Positions 25,501 through 33,408 of a stretch of 64,000 nt of DNA are shown here, one piece after another. The stretch comes from Ornithinicoccus sp045032955. GTDB lineage: Bacteria > Actinomycetota > Actinomycetes > Actinomycetales > Dermatophilaceae. The translations under genes were made by a program, and so were the position numbers. Below the pieces are notes generated by a model. That model was not told the origin of the DNA. It saw only the letters and a program-made list of their open reading frames with translations, and ran no database searches. Numbering within the stretch: position 1 is the first letter of the stretch; the number at the start of each line of letters is the position of its first letter. The stretch covers positions 1 to 64,000 of the forward strand of contig NZ_JBJFZU010000006.1 in assembly GCF_045032955.1 (NCBI RefSeq). The letters run 5' to 3'.

Positions 25501-25810
25501 CCGGAGCGGTATGCACGTCCGTCCGCCCCTGGTCGGCCCCGGTGCTGCGCGGGTCCAGCAGGCGCACCAGCAGCAGCAGCGCGGCGTCCGGGTCCGCGGT
25601 GGCGCCGAGGTCGGCGACCAGCGCCGCCACGTCCAGCTCCTCGGCGTCCGCGCCCTCACGGAGCCGCCCCAGCACCTCCTCCAGCAGCTGGGCGGCCCTG
25701 CCCACGTCCTGGAAGCCTGCCCGGGCCAGGCCCCCGGCGCCCAGGGGCTGCTGCGGGGCCCGTCCCCCGGGGCGGGGGCCGGTGCTGGGCGTGGCGGGCG
25801 GCACGGGCAT
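22514..25810 (-). CDS. glnE: Bifunctional glutamine synthetase adenylyltransferase/adenylyl-removing enzyme
   Basis: Controls glutamine synthetase by reversible AMP attachment. The 1098 residues contain two nucleotidyltransferase cores: GGRELNYISDVD (residues ~235-246, the removing domain) and GGQEVGYASDADV (~740, the transferase domain), each with the metal-binding S-D-x-D pattern. A linker PII-responsive region lies between. The C-terminal ~90 residues after LYGDRPP are Pro/Arg/Gly-rich and probably disordered. A GGAG site precedes the ATG at 25810, nine bases after glnA. Confidence 0.96.
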   Translation of the reverse strand: MPVPPATPSTGPRPGGRAPQQPLGAGGLARAGFQDVGRAAQLLEEVLGRLREGADAEELDVAALVADLGATADPDAALLLLVRLLDPRSTGADQGRTDVHTAPVVREPGLPRRRLLALLGGSVALGESLLRHPRHIEDVAGQRSPEAWQILEAVHGLTGREGADALRVAYRRQLTRIAAADLTATDPVALMPAVGGALADLASAALEAALELARAEVEDEQDCAFTVVGMGKTGGRELNYISDVDVIFLAAPRGDATEEQALRVGGRLASALMRICGDATAEGSLWQVDAALRPEGKSGPLVRSLGSHREYYQRWASTWEFQALLKARVVAGDGDLGRRWLDIVEPMVWEVAARENFVVDVQAMRRRVEQHVPRDEVDRQIKLGPGGLRDIEFSVQLLQLVHGRNDEALRSRTTLEALAALRDGGYVGRSDARLLDEAYRLLRSLEHRVQLHRMRRTHLMPTTQAELRRLGRSLGERGEAHQAVTQRWRSVRRDVRRLHERLFYRPLLSAVARLSTDEARLSPEAARARLAALGYRDPAGAMRHLEALTEGLSRRATIQRHLLPVMLSWFADGADPDTGLLAFRRISDTLGTTHWYLGMLRDEGSAAQRLAKVLSSSRYAVDLLIRSPESVSLLGDEGELVPADKDALVARMTAAARRKGSTEEAFAAVRAVRARELVRIVLGDLAAGWEGPDVRQSLSDLTDAYLEGALGVASRRVPARRQEEPSAAVLLVGMGRLGGQEVGYASDADVMYVYTPLPGADPETASAQAVDIVAELRRGLSGPGPDPVLELDAALRPEGKGGPLVRSLEGYRTYYERWSAGWESQALLRARPVAGDRELGEAFTELIRPLRWPEGGIEPAAVREIRKLKARMEAERLPRGADPRTHLKLGLGGLSDVEWVAQLLQLQHAYEHPGLRVMSTLEALRAAVAADLLDATDAATLEQTWALASQLRDAGIVWRGRAVDSVPSDIRDAEGMSLVMRREPGRGATLAQDWRRSARHARSVVERVLYGDRPPEHPGAAGKRAEPRPGGSLPGAGPVRPPRQAGDRDPHTDAFGRPRLTDAPRSPASFPRPRQDPFGRDRPRGPRRGEDGGTGSRP

Positions 25811-25819
25811 AGCTCCGGC

Positions 25820-27148
25820 TCAGAGGTGCAGCAGGTAACGGTCCAGCTCGAACTGCGTCACCTGCGACCGGTAGTCGCCCCACTCCTGCCACTTGTTGCG
25901 CAGATAGAAGTCGAAGACCTGCTCCCCGAGCACCCCGGCGACCAGCTCCGAGCCCTCCATCACGGCGACCGCCTCGCCCAGGCTCTGCGGCAGCGGGTCG
26001 ATGCCCATCGCGCGGCGCTCGGCGTCGGTCAGCGCCCAGACGTCGTCCTCGGCCTCGACCGGCAGGTCGTAGCCCTCCTTGATGCCGCGCAGCCCGGAGG
26101 CCAGGATCAGGGCATACGTCAGGTAGGGGTTGCAGGCCGAGTCGATGCTGCGTACCTCGATCCGGCGGGAGTGGCCCTTGCCGATCGAGTACATCGGCAC
26201 CCGGGCCAGGGCGGAACGGTTGTTGTGCCCCCAGCAGACGTGCGCGGGAGCCTCGCCGCCGCCCCAGAGACGCTTGTAGGAGTTCACCCACTGGTTCGTC
26301 ACCGCGCAGATCTCCCGGCTGTGGGCCAGCACCCCGGCCATGAACTGGCGCCCGGTCTGGGACAGCTCGTAGCTCGCGCCCGGTTCGTAGAAGGCGTTGG
26401 TGTCCCCCTCGAAGAGCGAGACGTGGGTGTGCATGCCGGACCCGGGCTGCATGGCCAGCGGCTTGGGCATGAAGGTGGCGAAGGCCTTCTCGTGCAGCGC
26501 CACCTCCCGGACCACGGACCGGAAGGTCATGATGTTGTCCGCCATCGACAGGGCGTCCGCGTAGCGCAGGTCGATCTCCTGCTGGCCCGGACCACCCTCG
26601 TGGTGGCTGAACTCCACCGAGATGCCCATCTGCTCGAGCATCTCGATCGCGGCCCGCCGGAAGTCGTGGCCGTCGCCGCGGGCGACGTGGTCGAAGTACC
26701 CCGCCTGGTCCACCGGGACCGGTCCGACCTTGGCGTCGTAGGGCTCCTTGAACAGGTAGAACTCGATCTCGGGGTGGGTGTAGAAGGTGAAGCCCTCCTG
26801 GCCGGCGGCGTCCAGCGCCCGGCGCAGGATGTGCCGCGAGTCGGTCGCCGCGGGGCTGCCGTCGGGCATGTTGATGTCGCAGAACATGCGGGCCGTGCGG
26901 TCGCGCCAGGGCAGCACCTGGAAGGTGTCGGCGTCCGGCTGCACGATCATGTCGGCCTCGTAGACCCGGGTGAAGCCCTCGATGACGCTGCCGTCGAGCC
27001 CGATGCCCTCGGTGAACGCCTGCTCCAGCTCGGCCGGGGCGACGGCCACCGACTTGAGGGTGCCGATGAGGTCGGTGAACCAGAGCCGGACGAACCGGAT
27101 GTCCCTCTCCTCGATGGTGCGGAGGACATACTCCTGCTGGCGGTTCAT
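25820..27148 (-). CDS. glnA: Type I glutamine synthetase (GlnA2-like)
   Basis: ATP-dependent glutamate plus ammonia to glutamine, or a related glutamylation. The 442-residue protein has the beta-grasp start (DIRFVRLWFTDLIGTLK), EIEFYLF, the HHEGGPGQQEIDLRY metal site and the NSYKRL ATP/glutamate region. The length (mycobacterial GlnA2 is about 446) and the position next to glnE suggest the GlnA2 type. A Tyr in EGYDLP is placed like the adenylylation site. Start ATG 27148 follows the upstream stop by four bases; an in-frame ATG at 27166 is possible. Confidence 0.94.
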   Translation of the reverse strand: MNRQQEYVLRTIEERDIRFVRLWFTDLIGTLKSVAVAPAELEQAFTEGIGLDGSVIEGFTRVYEADMIVQPDADTFQVLPWRDRTARMFCDINMPDGSPAATDSRHILRRALDAAGQEGFTFYTHPEIEFYLFKEPYDAKVGPVPVDQAGYFDHVARGDGHDFRRAAIEMLEQMGISVEFSHHEGGPGQQEIDLRYADALSMADNIMTFRSVVREVALHEKAFATFMPKPLAMQPGSGMHTHVSLFEGDTNAFYEPGASYELSQTGRQFMAGVLAHSREICAVTNQWVNSYKRLWGGGEAPAHVCWGHNNRSALARVPMYSIGKGHSRRIEVRSIDSACNPYLTYALILASGLRGIKEGYDLPVEAEDDVWALTDAERRAMGIDPLPQSLGEAVAVMEGSELVAGVLGEQVFDFYLRNKWQEWGDYRSQVTQFELDRYLLHL

Positions 27149-27152
27149 GACC

Positions 27153-27500
27153 TCATCCTGCCGCATCGTCCAGGTCGTCGGTCGCCCGGGAGTAGGCGCG
27201 GCGCAGCAGTTCCAGGTCGACCCGGTGGGTATCGATGCGGCAGCCGCGGCCGTCCGGCTTCTCCGGGATCCCCTCCTGCTGCCATCGGGGCCGGGCCCGG
27301 GCCAGCAGCTCGGGCGGCAGCTCGCCGTCCCGGTTGGTCACCCGCCACCAGGTGACGTTGTCCCCCCAGTGCCGCAGCACCAGGCCCAAATGCCGCGGGT
27401 TGATCCCCACCAGCGCCCCCAGGTCGCCGTAGCTGACCACCCGCCCCGGGGGCACCTCCTCGATCGCCCGGAGCACCTTCTCCACGACCACCTCGTCCAT
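27153..27500 (-). CDS. Alkyltransferase-like (MGMT-type DNA-binding) protein
   Basis: A 115-residue protein of the methylguanine-methyltransferase DNA-binding family (VLRAIEEVPPGRVVSYGDLGALVG, a winged helix-turn-helix). The normal acceptor motif PCHRV is replaced by a WWRV sequence with no cysteine, as in alkyltransferase-like proteins that flag O6-alkylguanine for excision repair. Start ATG 27500 lies six bases behind TAGGGT (27512-27507), so the ATL-glnA-glnE mRNA is probably leaderless. It is divergent from the F420-type gene. Confidence 0.85.
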   Translation of the reverse strand: MDEVVVEKVLRAIEEVPPGRVVSYGDLGALVGINPRHLGLVLRHWGDNVTWWRVTNRDGELPPELLARARPRWQQEGIPEKPDGRGCRIDTHRVDLELLRRAYSRATDDLDDAAG

Positions 27501-27564
27501 CCGGCGACCCTAGCGAGCGACCAGGGACGGGCGGACGTCGGCGGGGGCGCATACGCTGCGTTCC

Positions 27565-28566
27565 ATGAGCGAGCTGACGATCGGGTATGCGGCGATGCTG
27601 GAGCAGTTCCACCCCTCCGAGGCGGTGGCGCTGACCGAGACGGCGGAACGGCTGGGCTTCTCCGGGTGCATGGCGGCGGACCATTTCGCGCCGTGGGTGC
27701 CCTCGCAGGGGCAGTCCGCCTTCGTCTGGAACGTGCTGACCGCGGTGGGTGAGCGCACCACCGGGGACCTGGGGCCCGGGGTGGTCTGCCCGAGCTTCCG
27801 CTGGCACCCGGCTGTGGTGGCCCAGGCCGCGGCCACCCTGGAGGCGATGTACCCGGGCCGGACCTGGCTGGGGGTGGGGGCCGGGGAGGCGCTCAACGAG
27901 CACGTGCTCGGCGGCTACTGGCCCGAGGCGGGCGAGCGGTCCCGGCGGATGTTCGAGGCCGTCGACCTAATCAACCAGCTGTTCCAGAAGTCCCTGGAGG
28001 GCAAGGACAGCAAGTTCGCCGGGGAGTTCTTCACCATGGAGACGACCCGGCTGTGGACGATGCCGGAGACCGCGCCGGAGATCCTGGTGGCCACCGCCGG
28101 GCCGATCAACGCGAAGAAGACCGGTCGCTCTGCCGACGGCATCATCACCGTGGGGGCACCCGCGGAAAAGATCGAGATGCTGCTGGGCAGGTTCGCCGAG
28201 GGCGCCAGGGAGGTGGGCAAGGACCCGGAGACGATGCCGAAGGTGCTCCAGCTGCACCTGTCCTGGGCGGAGACCGACGAAGAGGCCCTGGCCAACGCGA
28301 TGACGGAGTGGCCCAACGGCGGGATGAAGTTCGGCAAGGCCGACATCCGCTCACCGCACGACTTCGCGGCGATGGCCCAGCTGGTGCGCCCTGAGGACTT
28401 CGAGGGGCGGATGGTCATCTCCTCGGATCCCGACGTGCACCTGCGGCACATCCAGGGCCTGGTCGACCTCGGCTTCGACCGCGTCTACCTGCACAACGTC
28501 GGGCGCAACCAGGAGCGCTGGCTCGAGGTCTTCGGCGAGCAGGTTCTCCCCCGCCTGCACCGCTGA
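27565..28566 (+). CDS. F420-dependent LLM-class oxidoreductase (G6PD-like family)
   Basis: A 333-residue luciferase-like TIM barrel that should use coenzyme F420. Features are SGCMAADHFAPWVPSQGQSAFVWNVLTAVGERT, PSFRWHPAVVAQAAATLEAMYPGR, and GVGAGEALNEHVLGG, which match the family annotated as F420-dependent glucose-6-phosphate dehydrogenase-like (TIGR03557). The real substrate is not known. TACGCT (27552-27557) stands seven bases before the ATG, predicting a leaderless mRNA from a promoter that faces the ATL-glnA promoter. Confidence 0.88.
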   Translation: MSELTIGYAAMLEQFHPSEAVALTETAERLGFSGCMAADHFAPWVPSQGQSAFVWNVLTAVGERTTGDLGPGVVCPSFRWHPAVVAQAAATLEAMYPGRTWLGVGAGEALNEHVLGGYWPEAGERSRRMFEAVDLINQLFQKSLEGKDSKFAGEFFTMETTRLWTMPETAPEILVATAGPINAKKTGRSADGIITVGAPAEKIEMLLGRFAEGAREVGKDPETMPKVLQLHLSWAETDEEALANAMTEWPNGGMKFGKADIRSPHDFAAMAQLVRPEDFEGRMVISSDPDVHLRHIQGLVDLGFDRVYLHNVGRNQERWLEVFGEQVLPRLHR

Positions 28567-28579
28567 GCCGGCGCGTCCC

Positions 28580-28813
28580 TCAGCCGTCGAGCGGGCTGGT
28601 GTCCCGGCGGCTCGACTCGGGGCCCCCGGTCCGCCACTCGTCCTCGGCCTTCTCCGCCTCGTCCCAGGCGGCGGTCCGTGCCGCGGCGGTCTCCAGCGCC
28701 TGTGCGGCCTCCTGCTGACTGCCGTACGGGCCGAGCAGGTCCGCGCTACGCGCCCGTGCAGGGTCGTCGTGCGCCTCGACCTGCTGGGTGCGCGTGTTGA
28801 ACCAGTACTGCAT
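28580..28813 (-). CDS. Small conserved actinobacterial protein
   Basis: A 77-residue protein beginning MQYWFNTRTQQVEAHDDP, followed by LLGPYGSQQEAAQALETAAARTAAWDEAEK. The pattern of an aromatic start and a GPY-x-S/T-xx-EA helix is seen in many small actinobacterial proteins and resembles a minimal SPOR-like fold. Function is unknown. A GAGGAG binding site lies upstream of the ATG. It is convergent with the F420 gene (14 bases between stops) and divergent from map. Confidence 0.75.
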   Translation of the reverse strand: MQYWFNTRTQQVEAHDDPARARSADLLGPYGSQQEAAQALETAAARTAAWDEAEKAEDEWRTGGPESSRRDTSPLDG

Positions 28814-28874
28814 GACGCTCCTCGGGCTACGCGTGCCTGCCGGGCCCGGTGGACCGGCACCTAGACTTCACCTT

Positions 28875-29735
28875 ATGCCCGTCCGCACCCCGCTCGCCCC
28901 CGGGCGCGTCAGCCCACGCCTGGCCGTCCCCGCCTCGATCACCCGCCCGGAGTATGTGGACCGGCCGGCTCCCGCACCGTTCCGCGGCTCGGAGGTCAAG
29001 GACGCCGCGACGATCGAGGCGATGCGGGTCGCGGGGCGGGTGGCCGCCCAGGCACTGCAGATCTGCGGTGAGCTGGTCCGTCCCGGGGTGACGACCGACG
29101 CCATCGACCGGGCCGGGCACGAGTTCCTGCTGGACCACGGCGCCTACCCCTCGACGCTGGGCTACCGCGGCTTCCCCAAGTCGCTGTGCACGTCGGTGAA
29201 CGAGGTCGTCTGCCACGGCATCCCGGACGACCGTGAGCTGCGCGAGGGCGACATCTGCAACATCGACATCACGGCATACCTGGGGGGTGTGCACGGCGAC
29301 AACAACGCGACGTTCCTGTGCGGGGAGGTGGCCGAGGACACACGGCTGCTCGTCGAGCGGACGCAGGAGGCGCTGGCGCGGGCGATCCGTGCGGCCCGTC
29401 CCGGGCGTGAGGTCAACGTCATCGGTCGGGTGATCGAGAGCTACGCGGGGCGCTTCGGCTACGGGGTGGTCCGCGACTACACCGGGCACGGGGTCGGTGA
29501 GGCCTTCCACTCCGGGTTGGTAATCCCGCACTACGACGCGGCGCCGGAGTACGCGACCGTGATCGAGCCCGGGATGACGTTCACCATCGAGCCGATGCTC
29601 AACCTGGGCACTCCCGAGTGGCACGAGTGGGAGGACGGGTGGACCGTGGTGACCGCGGACGGTGCGCCCTCCGCCCAGTTCGAGCACACCATCCTCATCA
29701 CCGAGGACGGTCCCGAGATCCTCACCCTCCCCTGA
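28875..29735 (+). CDS. map: Methionine aminopeptidase, type I
   Basis: Removes the N-terminal Met of new proteins. The 286-residue protein has the pita-bread fold blocks: TLGYRGFPKSLCTSVNEVVCHGIPD, the two metal-binding Asp in NIDITAYLGGVHGDNNATF, the metal His in GHGVGEAFH, and two Glu in FTIEPML and QFEHTI. An N-terminal extension of about 45 residues resembles actinobacterial map isoforms. TAGACT (28862-28867) ends seven bases before the ATG with no ribosome binding site, so the mRNA is probably leaderless. Confidence 0.96.
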   Translation: MPVRTPLAPGRVSPRLAVPASITRPEYVDRPAPAPFRGSEVKDAATIEAMRVAGRVAAQALQICGELVRPGVTTDAIDRAGHEFLLDHGAYPSTLGYRGFPKSLCTSVNEVVCHGIPDDRELREGDICNIDITAYLGGVHGDNNATFLCGEVAEDTRLLVERTQEALARAIRAARPGREVNVIGRVIESYAGRFGYGVVRDYTGHGVGEAFHSGLVIPHYDAAPEYATVIEPGMTFTIEPMLNLGTPEWHEWEDGWTVVTADGAPSAQFEHTILITEDGPEILTLP

Positions 29736-29747
29736 AAGGACGTCCTC

Positions 29748-30506
29748 ATGGCGAAGAAGCACACCCTCGGCATCGACATCGGCGGCAGCGGCATCAAGGG
29801 TGCACCCGTCGACGTGCACAAGGGGGAGTTCGCGGCCGACCGGCGCCGGGTGGACACGCCCGAGGAGTCGACGCCGGACGCCGTCGCCGCGCTGGTCGAG
29901 CAGATGGTCGACGACTTCGCCGACGAGATCGGTGCGGACACCCCGATCGGGCTCACCGTACCGGCGGTGGTGCACCACGGCGTCGTCCGGACGGCCGCGA
30001 ACATCGACCCGTCGTGGATCGGCACGGACGCCGACGACCTGTTCTCGCAGCGGCTGGGCCGCACCGTGCACGTCGTCAACGACGCTGACGCGGCCGGGGT
30101 GGCGGAGGTGCACTTCGGCGCCGGGCGCGGCAACACCGGCGTGGTGCTGCTCACCACCCTGGGCACCGGCATCGGCAGCGCCCTCTTCCTCGGCGGTGTG
30201 CTGGTGCCGAACACCGAGCTGGGGCACCTGGAGATCGACGGCCACGACGCCGAGACCCGGGCGGCGACCAGCGCGCGGGAGCGGGAGGACCTCTCCTGGG
30301 AGGCGTGGGCCGAGCGTCTGCAGCGCTACTACTCGCACGTCGAGGACCTGCTCTGGCCGGACCTGATCATCGTCGGCGGCGGGGTCTCGAAGAAGGCGGA
30401 GAAGTTCCTGCCGCTGCTGCACACCCGTGCCCCGATCGTCCCGGCCCAGCTGAAGAACGACGCCGGCATCATCGGCGCCGCCTGGCACACCCAGCACCTG
30501 GGCTGA
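29748..30506 (+). CDS. ppgK: Polyphosphate glucokinase
   Basis: Phosphorylates glucose with polyphosphate or ATP. The 252-residue ROK-family protein starts with the phosphate loop LGIDIGGSGIKGAPVD, has the catalytic Asp in VNDADAAGVAEV and the ELGHLEIDGHDAE segment typical of PpgK, and ends with LIIVGGGVSKKAEKFLP. A GAAAGGA site precedes the ATG, 12 bases after map, so the two form an operon. A tandem repeat begins nine bases after its stop. Confidence 0.94.
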   Translation: MAKKHTLGIDIGGSGIKGAPVDVHKGEFAADRRRVDTPEESTPDAVAALVEQMVDDFADEIGADTPIGLTVPAVVHHGVVRTAANIDPSWIGTDADDLFSQRLGRTVHVVNDADAAGVAEVHFGAGRGNTGVVLLTTLGTGIGSALFLGGVLVPNTELGHLEIDGHDAETRAATSAREREDLSWEAWAERLQRYYSHVEDLLWPDLIIVGGGVSKKAEKFLPLLHTRAPIVPAQLKNDAGIIGAAWHTQHLG

Positions 30507-30515
30507 GCCCGCCCG

Positions 30516-30656
30516 GCCGGTTGGTCATCCCTCAGCCGGTTGGTCATCCCTCCGCCGGCTGGTCATCCCTCAGCCGGTTGGTCATCCCTCCGCCGGCTGG
30601 TCATCCCTCAGCCGGTTGGTCATCCTTCGGCCTGCACGAACGCGACGAGGGATGAC
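30516..30656. repeat. Six 19-bp tandem repeats plus a 38-nt hairpin element (left flank)
   Basis: Units of GCCGGYTGGTCATCCCTCA type start at 30516, 30535, 30554, 30573, 30592 and 30611, all exactly 19 bases. Units 2-3 and 4-5 are identical 38-base pairs, so the array grew by doubling. The last unit supplies the left arm GTCATCCTTC (30619-30628) of a hairpin whose right arm GAGGGATGAC lies at 30647-30656. A near-identical hairpin follows the AbiEi/DUF559 gene. The rest of the gap to 30770 shows nothing. Confidence 0.9.
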
Positions 30657-30770
30657 TTCGGGGCTGTCAGTCGACCCCTGACGGGGCTGTCGGCGTTGCC
30701 GGCGCCCGTTGTCCACAGGCAGCACCCCGACGGCAGGCACGGGACCGGCGCAGCGGGCACGGTGGAGCGT

Positions 30771-31730
30771 ATGCACCCCGCCCTCGACACCTTCCTCCGC
30801 ACCCACCACCACGCCATCACCACGGCTGAGGCGGCGTCGATCGGCCTGAACCGTGAGGTGCTCCGGGGGCTGGTGCAGCGTGGGGTGCTGACCCGGGTGG
30901 CGCGCGGCGCCTACGTGCAGACCAGCGTGCTCACCGGGGCGGAGCACGACGACGCCAAGCATCGGCTGCGGGCGCGGGCCCTGCTCCGCAGCCGGCCGGA
31001 GGCGTGGGCCGCCAGCCACCAGACCGCCGTGCTGCTGTGGGGACTTCCGCTGCCGCAGGCCCCGCTGGCCAGGCTGCACGTGTGCCACACCCGCCCCACG
31101 GGCACCAGTCGCAGGCGCGAGACCTACAGCGTCCACCTGTGTCCTCGACCGGCGGAGTTCCGGCAGGTCGACAGCCTGCTCGTGCAGCCGCCGGCGGCCG
31201 CGCTGGTGGGGGCGGCGCTGCATACCCCGAGGGCGTCCGCCGTCGCTGCCATCGACGCCGCCCTGCACCTCGAGCTGGTGACCACCACCGAGCTCGACCG
31301 CGCCCTGGCCGACGCGGCCCGCGTCCCCCGGGTGGAGGGTGCCCGGCTGGCGGTGGCGCTGGCCGACGGGCGCAGCGAGTCACCCGGGGAGTCGCTGCTC
31401 CGGCTGGTCCTGGCCGACCTGGGGTTCACCGCCGTCCCGCAGTACCTCGTCCGGGACGGCGAGGTGGTCATCGCCCGGGTCGACTTCTACCTGCCCGCGC
31501 TCGGCGTGGTGCTCGAGTTCGACGGCCGCCTGAAGTATGCCGGTGGCCAGGGTGCGCGGGCGCTCACGTCGGAGAAGACGCGGGAGGACCGCATCCGCGC
31601 CCTGGGGTATGGCGTCGGCCGGGTGACCTGGGGCGACCTCCGGCAACCGGAGGCGGTGCGTCGGTGCGTGCTCAGCGCCGCGAGATTGGCCCGCCCTGAG
31701 CTGCTGGGGCACCGGCCCACAGCGGGCTGA
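30771..31730 (+). CDS. AbiEi-like N-terminal/DUF559 nuclease-fold protein
   Basis: A 319-residue protein. The N-terminus (residues 1-55, ITTAEAASIGLNREVLRGLVQRGVLTRVARGAY) is a winged helix like the AbiEi antitoxin domain. The C-terminal ~115 residues match the DUF559/Vsr-type PD-(D/E)XK fold: E207 in GESLLRL, D238 in ARVDFYLP, then VVLEFDGRLKY with E249, D251 and K255. No toxin gene such as AbiEii is beside it. Start ATG 30771 has a GGTGGAG site. It is bracketed by related repeats in opposite orientation, suggesting an insertion unit. Biological role is unknown. Confidence 0.8.
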   Translation: MHPALDTFLRTHHHAITTAEAASIGLNREVLRGLVQRGVLTRVARGAYVQTSVLTGAEHDDAKHRLRARALLRSRPEAWAASHQTAVLLWGLPLPQAPLARLHVCHTRPTGTSRRRETYSVHLCPRPAEFRQVDSLLVQPPAAALVGAALHTPRASAVAAIDAALHLELVTTTELDRALADAARVPRVEGARLAVALADGRSESPGESLLRLVLADLGFTAVPQYLVRDGEVVIARVDFYLPALGVVLEFDGRLKYAGGQGARALTSEKTREDRIRALGYGVGRVTWGDLRQPEAVRRCVLSAARLARPELLGHRPTAG

Positions 31731-31744
31731 CCTTCGTCCGGTTC

Positions 31745-31801
31745 GTCATCCTTCAGCCTGCACGACCAGGACGAGGGATGACGAGCCGGCTGAGGGATGA
31801 C
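31745..31801. repeat. 38-nt hairpin element plus inverted 19-bp unit (right flank)
   Basis: Positions 31745-31782 match 34 of 38 bases of the left-flank hairpin (30619-30656), by hand alignment, in the same orientation. A further GAGGGATGAC starts at 31792, 19 bases after the first at 31773, so the repeat continues here in inverted orientation relative to the left array. The element lies 14 bases after the AbiEi/DUF559 stop and may act as its terminator. Confidence 0.85.
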
Positions 31802-31880
31802 GTCGGGGACGAAGGACGGCAGCAGGAGAGGGCAGCGCCCGGGTATGCCGGCCTCCCCCACCCCGAAGGTATGCCGCTCC

Positions 31881-33338
31881 TCACCAGGAGGTGTGCCGCG
31901 GCCGCCCCTCCTCGTAGCCGGCCGACCCCTGGACGCCGACCACGGCGCCGGTGTGGAACTCGCCGATCGTGCGGGCACCGGCATACGTGAAGGCGGAGCG
32001 CACCCCCGAGACGATCTGGTCGATGAGGTCCTCCACCCCGGGGCGGGCCGGGTCGACGAACATCCGTCCCGAGGAGATGCCCTCCTCGAAGAGCGCCGAC
32101 CGCGCCCGGTCGAAGGCGCTCAGCTCGCGGGTGCGGTGGCGCACCGCCCGGGCCGAGGCCATCCCGAACGACTCCTTGTACTGCCGGCCGTCGGCGTCCT
32201 TGATGAGGTCGCCCGGCGACTCCAGCGTCCCCGCGAACCAGGACCCCACCATCACCGAGGCGGCCCCGGCGGCGAGCGCCAGCGCCACGTCGCGGGGGTA
32301 CTTGACGCCGCCGTCGGCCCAGACGTGGGCCCCGAGCCCGCGCGCCGCCTCGGCGCACTCCAGCACCGCCGAGAACTGCGGGCGACCCACCCCGGTCATC
32401 ATCCGGGTGGTGCACATCGCCCCGGGTCCCACCCCCACCTTGACGATGTCCGCCCCGGCCTCGACCAGGTCCTGCACGCCGGCGCGCGAGACGACGTTGC
32501 CGGCGGCGACGGGCACCCGCACCCCGGTCTCCCGCTCGTGGGCGTCCCGGGCCGCGACCACGGCGGGCAGCACCTCGACCATCTTGTCCTGGTGGCCGTG
32601 CGCGGTGTCGACCACCAGCACGTCGGCACCGGCGGCGAGCAGCTCCGCCGCCCGGGCCGCCACGTCCCCGTTGATCCCGACCGCGGCACCCACGCAGAGC
32701 CGGCCCTGGGCGTCCAGCGCGGGGGTGTAGATGCCGGAGCGCACGATGCCGGTGCGGGTGAGCACCCCGGCGAGCCGCCCGTCCACGACCACCGGTGCCA
32801 TCCCGGCTCGGGTCTGCTCCAGCTGGTCGAAGGCGGTCCGCGGCTCGATGCCCTCCTCCAGCACCACCCGCGGCGGCTGCATGACGTCACGCACGGACGC
32901 GAAGCGGTCGACCTCCTCGCAGTCCGCCTCGGTGACGATCCCGACCGGCGCCCCCTCCTCGACCACCACCGCGGCGTGGTGGGCGCGCTTGGACATGACC
33001 GAGAGCAGCTGCGCGACCGGGGCCGCGGGCTCGATGGTGATCGGGGTCTCGTAGAGCGGGTGGCTGGCCTTCACCTGGGCGATCGTCTGCCGCACCTGGG
33101 CCAGCGGGATGTCCTGCGGCAGCACCGCGACCGCGCCACGCCGGGCCACCGTCTCGGCCATCCGCCGCCCGGCGACCGCGGTCATGTTCGCCACCACCAG
33201 GGGCAGCGTGGTGCCGACCCCGTCCTGGGTGCGCAGGTCGACGTCCAGGCGTGAGCTCACCGACGAGCGGGAGGGCACCATGAAGACGTCGTTGTAGGTC
33301 AGGTCGTGCACCGGCTCGGTGCCGTTGAGGAACTCCAC
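31881..33338 (-). CDS. guaB1: GuaB1-family IMP dehydrogenase-related protein (probable GMP reductase)
   Basis: A 485-residue IMPDH-fold protein with a barrel, an inserted CBS pair (VSEVMS-like SVMSKRAHHAAVVVEEGAPVGIVTEADCE onward) and the nucleotide loop with catalytic Cys in GPGAMCTTRMMTG. The GMTCTTR-type loop and the start MEFLNGTEPVHDLTYNDVFMVPSRS match the actinobacterial GuaB1 group, whose mycobacterial member was shown to be a GMP reductase with CBS control. GTG 33338 lies seven bases behind TAGCCT (33351-33346), so it is probably leaderless. It is divergent from the metallo-hydrolase gene. Confidence 0.88.
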   Translation of the reverse strand: MEFLNGTEPVHDLTYNDVFMVPSRSSVSSRLDVDLRTQDGVGTTLPLVVANMTAVAGRRMAETVARRGAVAVLPQDIPLAQVRQTIAQVKASHPLYETPITIEPAAPVAQLLSVMSKRAHHAAVVVEEGAPVGIVTEADCEEVDRFASVRDVMQPPRVVLEEGIEPRTAFDQLEQTRAGMAPVVVDGRLAGVLTRTGIVRSGIYTPALDAQGRLCVGAAVGINGDVAARAAELLAAGADVLVVDTAHGHQDKMVEVLPAVVAARDAHERETGVRVPVAAGNVVSRAGVQDLVEAGADIVKVGVGPGAMCTTRMMTGVGRPQFSAVLECAEAARGLGAHVWADGGVKYPRDVALALAAGAASVMVGSWFAGTLESPGDLIKDADGRQYKESFGMASARAVRHRTRELSAFDRARSALFEEGISSGRMFVDPARPGVEDLIDQIVSGVRSAFTYAGARTIGEFHTGAVVGVQGSAGYEEGRPRHTSW

Positions 33339-33408
33339 GGGAAGCAGGCTACGTCCTGCGCCCGGCCGGCGCCGCCGCCCGGCACCCTCGTCTGCCTACA
33401 GTGGCGGT

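Noticed and set aside
30516..30656. CRISPR array
   Set aside because: The units are contiguous with no spacers and no cas genes are present.
30771..31730. Type IV AbiE toxin-antitoxin pair
   Set aside because: Only the AbiEi-like N-terminal fold is present; there is no adjacent nucleotidyltransferase toxin gene.
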